Counted from the first letter of the stretch, positions 46,842 through 58,990 are shown. The stretch is DNA of 64,000 bases from Brachionus rotundiformis (GCA_016802295.1 JAESIW010000020.1:3145964-3209963), one strand, 5' to 3'. The notes: generated from the letters alone by a model not told the origin. Made by a program: numbers and translations.

Positions 46842-49041
46842 ATGAGCACAAAAACCAATGAATTCCAAAATTCGATTACCAAGACCATCGTTTTGACATC
46901 GTTCATATGGCTAATAGTAGGTGCTGGTTTCTATCACACTCTTTTCAACATTCGAACCAATGTATCGATAACAGATGAATGCCAATCTCGAATAAATCAG
47001 CTTGAAATAGAACTAGTCAAAAATCAGGAAATGTACACAAAACTTGTTAAATTATTACCTCAAGAAAGTGTCCAAGAAAATGGTCCATTTCCAAAAGAAG
47101 CTAGTTCTAGAATATTTCCAAAAGTGCAGCACGAACCTAAGGCTTTGGAGGAATTGTTGGTTAAAGGTCCTGAGCTACAATTTAACAAAGAAGAGGGTGA
47201 TTTATCCGAATGGAGCGTGGCAGCACCAAATGCTGAAGTGACAAATCCGCCAGAGTGGCCAGGGGAAAACGGAAGAGGTGTAATCATTCCTGATCACTTA
47301 AAAGAAGAGTCTAAAGAAAGATTTAAAGAAAATGAATTTGATATAGTGGCATCTGATCTAATTGCCTTAAATCGCTCAATTCCAGACATAAGATCTGAAT
47401 CGTAAATTTTTCAATCAACTAACTATATAACTTATTTCCTTTTTAAATTGATTATTTAGTTGTAAAAACCGAGAATATCCAATTGATTTGCCAAATACTA
47501 GTATAGTTATTGTTTATCATAATGAAGGAAATTCGACTCTTTTACGAGGCTTGACCAGCATATGCAACAAAAGTCCATTAAGATATTTGAAAGAAATTAT
47601 TTTGGTTGATGATGCCAGCGTAGATAGAGAGTACTTACACGAACCACTTGATGAATTTGTCAAGACCTTACCAGTGCCAGTTAAAATCATCCGCAATGAA
47701 GCTCGCATGGGTTTGATGCGATCTAGATTAAGAGGAGCCAACGCGGCTAGTGGTGATACACTAACCTTTCTTGATGCTCATATTGAATGCACTAGTGGAT
47801 GGCTTCCACCACTTTTATACGAAATAAAAAAGAACAAGTAAGAAAAAATTAAATTTTATTAATAAAAATTTTCAAATTTGGCTCTGGTAACAGAAAAGCA
47901 GTTGTAAATCCAATTATTGATGTTATTTCTTACCAAAATTTTGCTTATTCATCAGGCTCGGAAAAGACCTATGGAGGCTTTGACTCTAAATTTGTTTTCC
48001 ATTGGATTCCAGTACCAAAACGGGAAGACGTGAGGAGAAATCAAGACGAATCTTTGCCTTTAAGGTATCTTAAATGTGAAAGAAATATTTATTTTTAAGC
48101 TTAACTTTTAGAACTCCGACAATGGCTGGTGGTCTTTTTGTTATAGAAAGAAATTTTTTTTATGAACTAGGCGCCTATGACGAAGGAATGGACATTTGGG
48201 GTGCTGAAAACATCGAACTTTCTCTTAGAGTATTAAATTAAAAGATAAATTTAGAGAAATAATTTTTTGTTAAGATTTGGATGTGTGGAGGAACATTGTT
48301 GATTCTTCCATGTAGTCACGTTGGTCACGTTTTTCGCAAGAAAACACCTTACAAATTTCCAGGTGGTACTAACAAAGTCATCTTCAAAAACACTAGACGA
48401 GTAATCGAAGTTTGGACCGATGAATATTCCAAATATTTTTACAATGTTATGCCAGATTTGCTAACAGTTGAAGCAGGAAATATTACCAATCGAGTTGAGT
48501 TGAGAAAAAATTTACAATGTAAATCATTCAGATGGTATTTGGACAACATTTACCCAGAAACCCATTTACCTTTGTATTATTACCACTTGGGAAGTGTAAG
48601 TTAAAAAAGAAAAATTTATTTATCAAGTTTATTTTAAATTTGTCTTTAAAAAAGGTAAAAAATGAGCATTTTAATTTTTGTCTGGATGTTTTGAAAAGAA
48701 AAAGTGGTGAAGATTGCGGGGCTTCGCCTTGCCACGGAAAAGGAGGCAACCAAATGTTTGAATATTCGAACAATAAAATGCTAATAGGGATGGGTATGTG
48801 CCTTGAGTCTCCAGCAAATGGTGGCACAGTAAAATTGAACACTTGCAAGGAATTAGAGCCACTTCAAATTTGGGATTATGATGAACAGAGACAATTTCTT
48901 AAGAATAGAGGATCTGGCCTTTGTTTGAGTGTGAGCGAATTGAGAAATTCATCAATAATGACAATAAATTGTGATCCAAATAATAGATCTCAAAAATGGA
49001 CTTTTTTCGATTCGATGAATATTTCGGAAATCAAAATTTGA
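46842..49041 (+). CDS. GALNT: polypeptide N-acetylgalactosaminyltransferase
   Basis: Starts mucin-type O-glycosylation by transferring GalNAc from UDP-GalNAc to Ser/Thr in the Golgi. Six exons (46842-47401, 47460-47837, 47894-48064, 48112-48229, 48275-48595, 48655-49041) keep frame for 644 residues. Type II membrane protein: short cytosolic tail, TM IVLTSFIWLIVGAGFY (about 16-31) and a stem. The GT-A fold follows, with SIVIVYHNEGNSTLLR, the DxH metal motif in TFLDAHIEC, WGAENIELSLRIWMCGG, and CSHVGHVFR with the third metal-ligand His. A C-terminal ricin-type lectin domain has CLDV...GxQ and a final SQKWTF (QxW). All catalytic residues I can judge are present. Which GALNT subfamily it belongs to cannot be told by eye. 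Confidence 0.95.
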
Positions 49042-49227
49042 ACTTAAATCTATTTATTTTTTAGTTATTGCATTATGACATTTTTAAAAAATAAATTTTT
49101 AATATTTAATAGATTATTTAAGTAACTGAAAAAGATTTCTCATATTTTTAATTAGGACTTAAGTTTTGAACATTATAATTTTTAGTATTAAATCATCTTT
49201 TTAAATATTCAGCTACCAATTTTCTAT

Positions 49228-49298
49228 AATAATAATAAAAATAAAAAAGCTACAGCATGCGAGCTTGCGGAGATGACTTACTCGGAAGCCATCTATGG
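49228..49298 (-). mobile_element. LINE 3'-tail relic
   Basis: On the minus strand: GCTACCATAGATGGCTTCC..., then GCATGCTGTAGCTTTTTT and a TTATT-rich tail. Matches the order seen at 8075-8150 and 35268-35335. Confidence 0.5.
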
Positions 49299-49560
49299 TA
49301 GCTATCAACTTTTTATTATCTATTAATCTTTTAGCTAAACATTTTGTTGTCAAATAGTGATCAAAAATTTCTTATTCGCACAGGAATAAAGTACCGTAAA
49401 ATATCTGAGTCAACAGCAGCTCATAACTGCTCTCGATAGATTTAGCTGATGGAAAAAGCTGCTATAACTCCACACTGCCTAAAAGCGGTAGTGGGCTCAG
49501 ACACTCTGCATGTTAGATGTCGCAGCAAGAGCTACTACTACTCCTATCTGTAGTATTTGC
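49299..49560 (+). mobile_element. internally deleted LINE relic
   Basis: 49299-49375 is a 77-bp block repeated with one substitution at 52529-52605. Right after it the sequence jumps to a broken RT C-terminus (RNKVP-x-NI-x-VNSSS) like HWNKLPENVVN of LINEs. It ends in GTTAGATGTCGCAGCAAGAGC and an (CTA)n tail. So it is the same LINE family as 52529-53700 with most of the body deleted. Confidence 0.7.
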
Positions 49561-50000
49561 ATTTCTAGAAACCAATTTTGAGCCAAATGAGCAATGAGTG
49601 CACTAAGTATTGTCTCTGGAAAATTTAATGTAAAAATATCTTAACAAATAGTAAACTGACTAATTTTATTTTTCCATACCTATTTGGAGATTTAGAACTA
49701 GTCACCTATTAGTTGTCTTTATTTATTAGAATGAATCTGACATTTTTAATAATGTTTTTACTGTCGATAGTGGTCTAAATTTCCAAAAATCATAAGACTT
49801 GACTTATTGAGACAATCAAATAAACAATAAAATTCTTAGCAGGAAAAATATTCGTTAAGAGCTTCATGATTTTTTTTAAAACTCATTGACTTCAAAAAGA
49901 ATGAATTAATTGAAAAGCACTTAAGAATAAAAAATAAGATAAAGTGTCTTTATTTTGAAAATTTGATCAATTTTAAAAGTAATTATAAATGATCATTTAA

Positions 50001-51200
50001 TTAATTCCAAATCATTATTTTTTTATCTGATACACTTGCTATTTCTCCATTATTGAGAACAACAAGATTTAAGAATTTGTCTGAAGTAGAAATAGTCTGC
50101 CAGTTTCCATTCCATATTTCAATTTTTCCATCCTCTGAACAATACGCCAAATTTTCATTAAATAAAACAATAATAGAGTTTATTTTGTTCGAATTGCTAA
50201 TTAGAGGAATAATAGCTTCAGTATTCAAATTCAAAATAAAGATTTCTCCATTATCTAAACCAATTGTTAGATCACCATTGTGCAAAACTGCCAAAGAAAG
50301 AATCGACTTTGATAAGTCATAAGACCGTTGAACAGTTCCATTTTTTGAATTTAAAATTTTTAATAAATTATTATCCATCACAAAAGCCAAATTATCATTA
50401 AAAAGCACTTTGAGTAAAGAAATTTTGAAATTGAATGGAAAATTTTTTTTCACTGTACCATCTTGCAAATTCCATATTTTTATTGTTTGATCATCGGAAC
50501 AACTTGCTAAGTCACCATTGAAATGAATAACGATAGAATTTACTCTACCTGTATGACCAAAAAAGGGTTTTTGAATTCCAGTATCCAAATTCAAAATAAT
50601 GATTTCTCCATTATCTAAACCAACTGCTAAATCACCATTGTGCAAAACTACCATAGAATAGAGACTGGAAGCAAAACTAATAATATCTTTGACAATTCCA
50701 TTGCTTGAATTTAAAATGCTTATCTTATCTTTAGCAGTTGCAACTGCTAAATCACCACTAAAAAGCACTGCAGGTATAGTTTTCCTGTTTGTTAGGTCGG
50801 TATTTATAGAAAATGTCCTATTCGCTAGAAAAAAATAATAATTTTATTTTAAATTGTTATAAGGTGACTTACAAGATAGATTGGAATAATCTATGCTGCA
50901 TTTGTTTTTTTTCTCCATTAAAATTGTATTATTGCTCTGTTCATAATACTCACTATCCTGACAGCTTGTAAATAGGGTACAAATTGGTTCTTTAAACATG
51001 GCATTGTTGCAAATGTCTCGTTTTAAGCACTCAGAGGCACAAAAAAATGTATTATTTGCCTTTAGGTTAATGAATTCAAGGTTATTTTTAGCGTTTCTTA
51101 AAATTTCTTTTCCGTTTGACTTTTTGAATTTCTCCTTAATATTGTATGTATTTGAAGTAATTATCAAATAAAATAGTAGTTGATAAATGACAAAATGCAT
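50001..51200 (-). CDS. secreted WD-repeat-like protein with N-terminal cysteine-rich domain
   Basis: Two exons (51200-50873 and 50824-50001) join in phase 1 over a 48-bp intron, giving 383 residues. The start chosen is MHFVIYQLLFYLIIT, a good signal peptide; an ATG 15 bp upstream is also in frame. A Cys-rich region follows (CASECLKRDIC...C...C...KCSID), resembling a PAN/apple-type fold. The remainder consists of about seven beta-propeller blades, with repeats such as LHNGDLAVGLDNGEI (twice, nearly identical), GHTGRVNSI, CSDDQTIKIWN and CSEDGKIEIWN. It ends ...KKIMIWN. WD propellers are mostly intracellular, so a secreted one is notable. Function unknown; perhaps an extracellular recognition protein. 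Confidence 0.8.
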
Positions 51201-51215
51201 TTCTAACTTTAGCAA

Positions 51216-51604
51216 TAGAATGGTTTAAATAATATTTTTTAATAAATAAAAGATGTCAGATTTTAATAGATTTTAAATTCTTTTTAAAAAAATCTAAAAA
51301 GTTTAATAGAATTTTTCTAATAATCAAGTTTTATTTCCGATACCTTATTAATAAAAAAATCAATAAGCTACATTTTAATAATTTTAAAATTCAATCATCA
51401 AATAATAGACAATAAGTTTTTTTCGAAGAATTAATATTTTATTATCTAAAACAAATAATAAGGATCAATATAAACCTTTTTACTATGCTATTTTGACAAA
51501 ATAAATATTAAAAAAAAGTAGATCAAAAGATTTATTTAACTTAGTTTGATGTAATCTTTTTTGTTTGTTTAAATTTTTTGATATCTTGGTAGTAAAAATC
51601 AATA
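51216..51604. other. A/T-rich spacer
   Basis: Upstream region of the secreted WD-repeat gene and left border of the Tc1 relic. No feature or left terminal repeat was found here. Confidence 0.4.
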
Positions 51605-52270
51605 TTATACGTTTAACAGCACTTCCTTAGTACTCTCTACACCTGTACTTTTAGCTTTACTGCTGATGCATCCCCATATTCGTGCGGATTCACCACCATC
51701 TTGTAGAGTTGGTACCACAAATCTTGTAACGTATTTTTTTAACCTTTTTATTAAAACACTTGAAACTTGGTCTCCTAGGCCTTGTTGATTCCTTAGGGGT
51801 GCCGTTGATATCATTATTTTTTCTTGTTGTTCTCACACATTTTTCTGATACTCCTAATAATTTTGCTATCCATTTTTTACCAAGTTTCCTAATTTTTTAG
51901 GAATTTAATTTTTAATGTCACAGTCGCTGAGCAGAATGTTTTATTGCGATGCTTCATATATCAATCTAACACTTATTGCATAATTTTTAAATTAAGACAT
52001 TTACAAATCCATTTGAGTTAATTAATCGATCTTAATTAGAGATAAATGATGTGCGTCTAAACTTTTGTGCAAAAATTTTTTACTGAAATTTTTATTGCCT
52101 TAATTTTTCAGCTGAATGAATTATCATTTATTTTATAACAATTTGAAGGGCAGAGTTAATATAAAACTCGATTTTTATTAAATATACTTCTTAAACAAAA
52201 TTAAAAATTTTTATGTCACGAAATTATCTTATGAAAAAAACTAGTGCGTCTAAACTTTTGTGCAGTACTG
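51605..52270 (-). mobile_element. Tc1/mariner transposon relic with one IR/DR-type terminal repeat
   Basis: On the minus strand, 51885-51780 encodes KKWIAKLLGVSEKCVRTT, the Tc1 DNA-binding helix-turn-helix, followed by a basic RPRRP linker. In another frame, 51720-51605 encodes RFVVPTLQDGGESARIWGCIS, matching the VPTxxHGGGSxxVWGC core of the Tc1 DDE domain. The part between was lost and the frames differ, so the transposase is dead. At the right, a 21-bp repeat containing GCGTCTAAACTTTTGTGC occurs at 52051-52071 and 52244-52264, 193 bp apart in direct orientation. The element ends ...CAGTACTG followed by a TA target site (52271-52272). The left terminal repeat was not found. Confidence 0.8.
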
Positions 52271-52528
52271 TATAACCCACTGACGCCTACAGATGCGCTT
52301 GAACTGGCTTGAATTATTTTAAAACCTTTACCATGTTCACATAAGGACACTTGAACAAGAAAAACCTCTGTTCTTTCATCCAAGGTCCCTAAATCAATAT
52401 AAAAAGGCTGAGTGGGTACTTATAAGAAGTTCGTTCTAAATCCGGTTAATCAGAATAAGATTGGCCAGGACTGGGATGGTTTGGACGTCTTTAGGTCTAA
52501 GAAAGCAACATCATTTATCACTTATATC
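52271..52528. other. spacer between Tc1 and LINE relics
   Basis: Richer in G+C than the surrounding intergenic DNA. It may be the 5' part of the LINE relic that follows, but frames are too broken to say. Confidence 0.35.
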
Positions 52529-53700
52529 TAGCTATCAACTTTCTATTATCTATTAATCTTTTAGCTAAACATTTTGTTGTCAAATAGTGATCAAAAATTT
52601 CTTATCAGATTGAGATCAGGTGTTCTAAGACGGTATAAGGAAGAAAAACTATTTGTCTTGCAAGATCTTGATGGGGATCTCATTGAACGAAGATTATATG
52701 GATACAAATCTATTGGTACTGATGAAGTACATTCACTTATTCTGAATAATTTCTCAAAAGCCAGGTCAAGTCATGAAAGATTCCAATGAAGAGGTGAATA
52801 GAAAATTTATCGCCTATTTACAAAAAAAGAAGTAAAATGGAAAAAATTAAAATAATTATTAAATTATTGACCCGTTTCACTTACGTCAGTTAAATGTAAA
52901 GTTTTTGAAGATGTTGTTAAAAATAGATTAATATTACATCTTCAAGAAAATAATCTCATAATTGGAAGTCAGCAAGATTTCCTTCAAATGAAAGGTTGTG
53001 TTACTAACCTTCTTGAAACGCTTGATTCTATCACCAGTGAGATGTCAAAAGGTAACAGTCTTGATGAAATACTAGTGGGTCGTGCTTGGTCATTATGTCT
53101 ACAGATGGTCAGATGTACTGAGTGGAGTTCCGGTCTGTACTGAGACCACTTCTATTCTTAATGTGCATAAATGACCTGTGTGACTGTGTTTCTTAGTGAA
53201 TGGTATTGTATGCGGATGGTTTGAAAATTCTCTGTGAAGTTAACAAAATCTATGATAAAGCGATACTGCTAAAAGAAAAAAAGATCTAGATTCATCCAAA
53301 TTACTTTCCATCAAGTTTTACATTATATTGGGTTTAACAAACTTGAGTCAAAGAAGAGTGAGAAAAGACTTGATTGAAATATACAAATTACTAAATGAAC
53401 TAGAAAAGGTAAACTTGGTAAATAGATAAGTTATCAAAGGTCCAGCTGAGGCAATAAAAGATAATAGCATCAGAATCCAGAAAGAAAGCTTTCCTCTTCA
53501 AACTAGAAATAAATTTGCACCTGCATTGAGGGCTTGACATACTTTTTTTCCAAATAGGGTAATCCTGCATTGGAATAAGTTACCGAAAAATGCGGCAATA
53601 TTAATAAACCAAAAGCTGCTTTAGATAGATTTATAGAATAGGCTGAACAGGCTGGATGATCAGATCAGATCAGATCAGATGATCACCTGTCAGCCAAAGA
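52529..53700 (+). mobile_element. decayed LINE reverse-transcriptase copy
   Basis: Plus-strand fragments in changing frames: an open block at 52574-52789 with VLQDLDGDLIERR (the pre-RT 'dG.li' segment); then PVSLTSVKCKVFEDVVKNRL and NNLIIGSQQDFLQMKGCVTNLLE (RT fingers); then, much altered, the palm. Near the end come FFPNRVILHWNKLPKNA and KAALDRF, the LINE C-terminus. It closes with a short tandem CAGAT array (about 53661-53680). No intact frame remains. Confidence 0.85.
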
Positions 53701-53795
53701 TTGTATCTTTTAAGTTAAAAACTTCTTGGAACGAAATTATCAAATAAAAAATTAATTTAAAAAAATTTATTTCATATGCTTCGAAAAGGAAAAAA

Positions 53796-56700
53796 CTAAT
53801 GGTTAATAGCTGTGACAAAAATTATAAAATTAAAAATAGAGAAAGTTATGAGATGTTTAAAGTTGGACTTTGTTTGGGCTGACTTTGAGTCCAGCTGAGA
53901 CAAAAAATTTTTCTTTTTATTAATTTTCAAGTTACATTGATCATTTTCAAGACCAATACTATTGACCATTAAACGATCATGTGTCTCATAGCTCAATGAA
54001 CCCTAATAGACAAAATTGAATAAAAAATTTTTAAAAAATTTTAAACTCTTACATCACATATGGCATAGAATCTACTCGATAAATAAATCGAAAAAAAATT
54101 TTGAATCAAATTATCAGTAAATTCTTCCACTTGTTCCAAGCTGTTATATGCTTCATAAAGCAAAGCTACATCGGAATCATTAATAGAACTGGTAAAGTTC
54201 AGGACACTTTCGCTAAAATAATAATTTTAATTTAATAAATCTTTATTAAAAAAATTTAGCCAACTTTTTTAGTCTTTTGAAGACTCTCAACTGATCATCG
54301 AATGTTGGAATTGATTTACAAGTTTTAAAATTATTAATTCGCGGATAATAAAAATAACTATACAAACACACTTCTTTATCCGGCCCAGAACCACCCTGTT
54401 ATTATTTTGAATTTAAATAAAGATTAAAAAAATGGCTTGTTAACTTTGAATCACTTAAACTTCTGGTTTTATCAATAATTTTACCTAATGATTATATTTT
54501 TAGTAGCGTGTTGGAAATTCTAATTTATTTAAGATTTAATTTTAATAAAAACTTCTAATTTATCTGAATTAAATTTTTAAACATAACATTTCTCGATTTG
54601 GCCTTTTTTCCCTACGTGGTTTTGACTTTCGACCAATAACTAAATCAAAAAATTTTTCTAAAATAACTAAAATGATTGTTATACATGTTTATAAACATAT
54701 GCTCTGATACTTAATACTATAACACGCTCAAATTTTCCAGTTATTTTTTGCAAAATGAACCAAATTGTAAAAGTAAAATAGCTTTCTTATTCATAACTTA
54801 CAGTGATGATTTGATCCCAGTATTTTACTAGAATCACGTAAAACTCCGTAAATTAACCAAATTTTACGTATATCGACGTAAAATCCGAAAAATGAAAAAG
54901 AGGTATTTACGAAAAATTACGTAAATTATCAGGATTTTCCGATGATTTTGGGAAAATTTGGTAAAATTCAAAATGACCAAAAATTTTGAAAGAATGCCTT
55001 TTTTTTCCAAAAATGGAAAAATTTAAAAGAAAATTTTTTTGTGAGCTTCCTTAAAAATAACTATTTTCAAGGTATTTCGTGTAAAAATTGGCAAAAAAGT
55101 AAAATTTTGAAAAATTAAGAATTTTATCTGCTCTAAATTTAAATAATTAATTTTTTCTTGACAATAATTATTCAATATTGGTTCATTTTGAACACACAAT
55201 TGAGCATATATCATGTATTTGAAAATTAATAATCATTAATACTCTATAATATCAAGAAATTGATGCAATCAGAAATTTAGATAAAAATAGATTTAAAATT
55301 TGAAATTTTTACTTGGATAATTTTTTTGTGATTCTTGGTCGAGTAAACGCATTGCGTTATCAATGAGTCATTCTTAAACAAAAATTTAATCAAATAAAAT
55401 GACCAGGTCCAAATTTTAATTTACCTTAGTAATAACAACACGGGGATTTAACTCATAATAATATTGATAATTATAATTAAAGAATTCATTCCTATGTAAA
55501 AAGCCTATGTCTGTTTTGTTTCGCACAATTTTGGTCGACACTTGTATACCAGCCGAGTGGGTTTGTGGCGAAGCCATGGCAAATGTAACATAATCGAATT
55601 TCTTTGCAATTTAAATAAGAACTCAAATTTTTTTGGTCAATCAAAAGTCAAAATTTTTTAATTATTTTAAAATTTTGGCCTTTAAATTTTTTATTTTAAT
55701 TATTACTTTTTCAAAACAAGAATTAAAACAATAGGTATTTATAGGAAATCGATCGAGACCAGGAGGGACCAATATGCCCAAAGGTCCAGACTCAGTTCCA
55801 AGTGTTACACTTCCTAATTCATGTTTTCTCAATTTATCAGTCAAATAAAGCTTTATTGACAAGTTATCAATAAATTCTATTTTAAAATTTAAATTTAAAA
55901 ACAATAAAAAAATTGATTTATGTTTTACTTGAAGATTGTTCCAAGTCTTTGAACTCAAGATTTAGAACTAAAAAATCATAATCAGCTCCGGCACCTATCG
56001 GGTAGCCAACATCGCCCGGAAACGAAACTACCAGTTTCGATCCAGGATTCCAGCCGATCGATGAACGACTGCAAAATGCTGTACTCAAACTAAGATCACA
56101 ATTAACCTCACTGGCAAATAAATAATCACGAGTGCACTCGTATAATTTAATACTAGTAATTAAATTAGGTTCACTCTCTGGTAATTGAACTGACCACTTG
56201 AATAAAAGTAGATTAGATTTTGAAAGTTATTTTGAATCAAATTAGTACTTTATAGATATGTTTTTTGGTAAGATTTTCGGGTATTTTAAAAGCTTCACAG
56301 TATTGGTAATAATTGATGGGAATTATTTTATTTTTGAGATTTAGAGCAAAAACTTGATCCTTAGTTTCATTTGGGTATGTTTGTGGATTTTTGTTGAAAA
56401 AATTTAATTGTACTGAATAGTTATTGCTGTCCAAAATGATTTCATGAGAACTTTCTGGGTCGTTTATGTGCCACGGAAAGATAACATATGGTGTTCCTGT
56501 CTTGTTTAATGTTATTTTTAATTTTTAAGTATTTTAAATTAAATACTTCGATAGATCGGTCATCGGGATCACAAAGGATTAGTGGCCGCCTTATTTTAAA
56601 AACTGTATAGCCTTTTGACTCAAAAGCACCAAACAATTCGATATCAATATTTATGTCATTAATCGCTCTTTTGCCATAAACATATCTATCCTTTAAAAAA

Positions 56701-58158
56701 AATTATTTACTTTCTGTTGTTTATCATTTTTTTTTGTATTTATTATTAATCCAAAAAAAGATAATTTAATAAAAAAGACACTAACAAAACACATTTTTTA
56801 ATTTTTTCAACTAAACTAACCTAAATATTAGGTTTATTTATTTTTAAATATAAGATTTATTATGTTCTGCGATATTGTGAATAAAAACAAAGAATAATGA
56901 TCAAAAAGTTTTTCTTTAATTTTTTTGTTACTATCTTAAACCAGCATTTCACAGAATAAAACAAATATAATTTAATTTATTTAACCTGCTTGAATAAAAT
57001 TTCACAAATTATTAAATAATAAATATTTTTCAAGTTTAGGCTACGTTTTATTTTATTTATTTTTGAAATATAAGCTTTGAAAATTTTAATCAATCTAAAC
57101 TAGAGCTCGAAAAAAGAAGTTACCTAAAATTAAATTAGAATTCTGATAAAATATTCTAAATATATCTTTATATCATAAGTATCTTAAAAATTTTTACCAA
57201 AAACAAAAATGAAACAATTTTTAAAAAAATCAATTTACTGAATAGTAAACTTTTCCATCTTTTATCCATCCGATAAATACATCCGAATCCCGCATTTTAC
57301 CATCAGGACTTAAACCAAATCCAATCCATCCAGTAGTTTTTACGTGAATTTCAGCTATGAGAAAATCATCTGATATATTCCAATACAGATGATAAGTATT
57401 TTTTTCAAGCTCAACAAAATTGTCATACTTTTCCAAAGGCTTGGAATCAAAATTACTATGATTATCTACTCTATTGCTCTGGCACTATGGGAATAAATTA
57501 AATTTCTATTTAAATAAAATGACCAAAGTTTACTTCATTTTTTTGGTTGATAAATTTTTCAAAAAAAAACCCTGTATTGGAATTATTGAAATTAATATCT
57601 TCACCCAAATAGCCCCAAGTAAAAATAATATAATTTCCTTCTGTGCTAAAATCAACTATGCTATCGTTTTCATGACAGAATTTTATTCTTCGACTTAATT
57701 TAAATATTGTTATATCTTGATTGCGCATCGAATGGACCAATTTCCAATTAAACCTTTTGTCAAGCAGTAATTTAGAATCGATATGGCCATCTAAAAAAAT
57801 CACTTATTTGTATCATATTAATTTAGGCCTAATTCATACTTGAAAAAAATCCAGTACCATTGTCATCTAACCACGCGACCACTACATCAGAGCCCGGCAA
57901 AGATCCGTTCGGACTGAGACCGAATCCTATCCATACATCCAACTTAGCATGTATCTCAAATAAGACATGAGTTTGATTTCTAGACCAGAACAAAGTAAAT
58001 TTATCTGGTTCGACCAGCACTCTCATATAATCATAAAACTCGGTGGTGTATGATATGTCTAATTGTGGGTTTTCTTGAGAGTAATTGCTGTTTAGCTCGC
58101 CGATGCTCAATATAATCAATGTAAATAAAATCAAAATACAATTTTTTATCATATTCAA
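53796..58158 (-). CDS. double-DOMON, PHM/MOXD1-like protein lacking most copper ligands
   Basis: Twelve exons (58158-57840, 57790-57534, 57484-57239, 56690-56547, 56500-56249, 56196-55929, 55876-55707, 55601-55425, 55372-55313, 54395-54265, 54212-54053, 54002-53796) keep phase throughout for 796 residues. Signal peptide about 1-24; DOMON1 with VWIGFGLSPNG (75-85) and DOMON2 with GWIGFGLSPDG (244-254); then the two Cu-monooxygenase domains of the DBH/MOXD1 family. Aligned by eye to MOXD1, copper ligands are mostly gone: His-His is T420-S421, VHY is LEF (E487), HAH is Q565-T-H567, and the Met of EMCL is V640. Structural Cys, IPPG and YYPRIN motifs remain. A hydrophobic C-terminus suggests a GPI or membrane anchor. 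Probably a secretory-pathway pseudoenzyme binding rather than hydroxylating its ligand. Two separate genes cannot be wholly excluded. Confidence 0.82.
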
Positions 58159-58789
58159 ATATTGCCGATCAACTGAGTTATGTTATTGGAATTTGCTTCA
58201 TTTTATAATTTTTATCTAATTATTATTGCCTACGGCTTGGTTCTAGGAAATAAAAATATGCTTAAATAAACAAAGGTTAAAATTTTATGTCTAAAAACGT
58301 TTAACTCAACTTAAATTTTTTTAGTAAAAATAGTTTTTTTATATTTGTTTTTATTGTTTGAAAATAAATTTAAAAAAGCAAAAGTTCAATAATTTTTGAT
58401 CTTAGCTTTTTTGTGATCGACTTTCTAAATTAAACAAGTAGAAAAATATTTTAACTTGTTTATTCAAGTAAACTCTAAGTGTTATAGTTTATGATTATTC
58501 TTTCAAAATAATGGTGCAAGATAACTCAAAAAGATAGTGAATGTTTACTTAAAATTTTTAGCTAATCACAAAGTTATTTTAAAATAGTTTTTTTAATTAG
58601 ATAAAAATAGATGCATATATAATAGAGTAATGATACGTTTATAATTAAAAAAAAAAAACTATAATGCATCATGTTGGTAAATTTTACCACCTTGTTTCAT
58701 ATAATAAAAAATAAAATTTTCCTTGTCTAAAAGAGTTAGAGGTAATTTAATTGAAATGGACAAATTAATGAATGATCTAAAAAAGGCTT

Positions 58790-58990
58790 AGACGTGGTTG
58801 GAGATACGGTAAAAAGATCAGTAATCAAGAGTGATAAGAGGAAATATCATCAGAGAGAAAGTAATAATTAGCTCTACATGCCTTTTTCTCAAACGGGGTA
58901 TTTCTGCACTGAAATAAGAAGTAACCAGAAAATGTGGTAAATCTGGCATTTTACATGTTAGCTATCGAAACAAGTACTACTACTGTATTA
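58790..58990 (+). mobile_element. LINE 3'-end scrap
   Basis: Broken frame reading FFSNGVFLH-x-NK then PENVVN, matching the FFSNRVVxHWNKLPENVVN terminus of CR1/jockey-like LINEs. It is followed by GTTAGCTATCGAAACAAG and an ACTACTACT tail, like the tail at 49540-49555. Confidence 0.7.

Noticed and set aside
53796..58158. Splitting the DOMON region and the monooxygenase region into two genes
   Set aside because: All exon joins keep phase across the proposed border (57534/57484 and 57239/56690) and no separate signal peptide or promoter precedes DOMON2.
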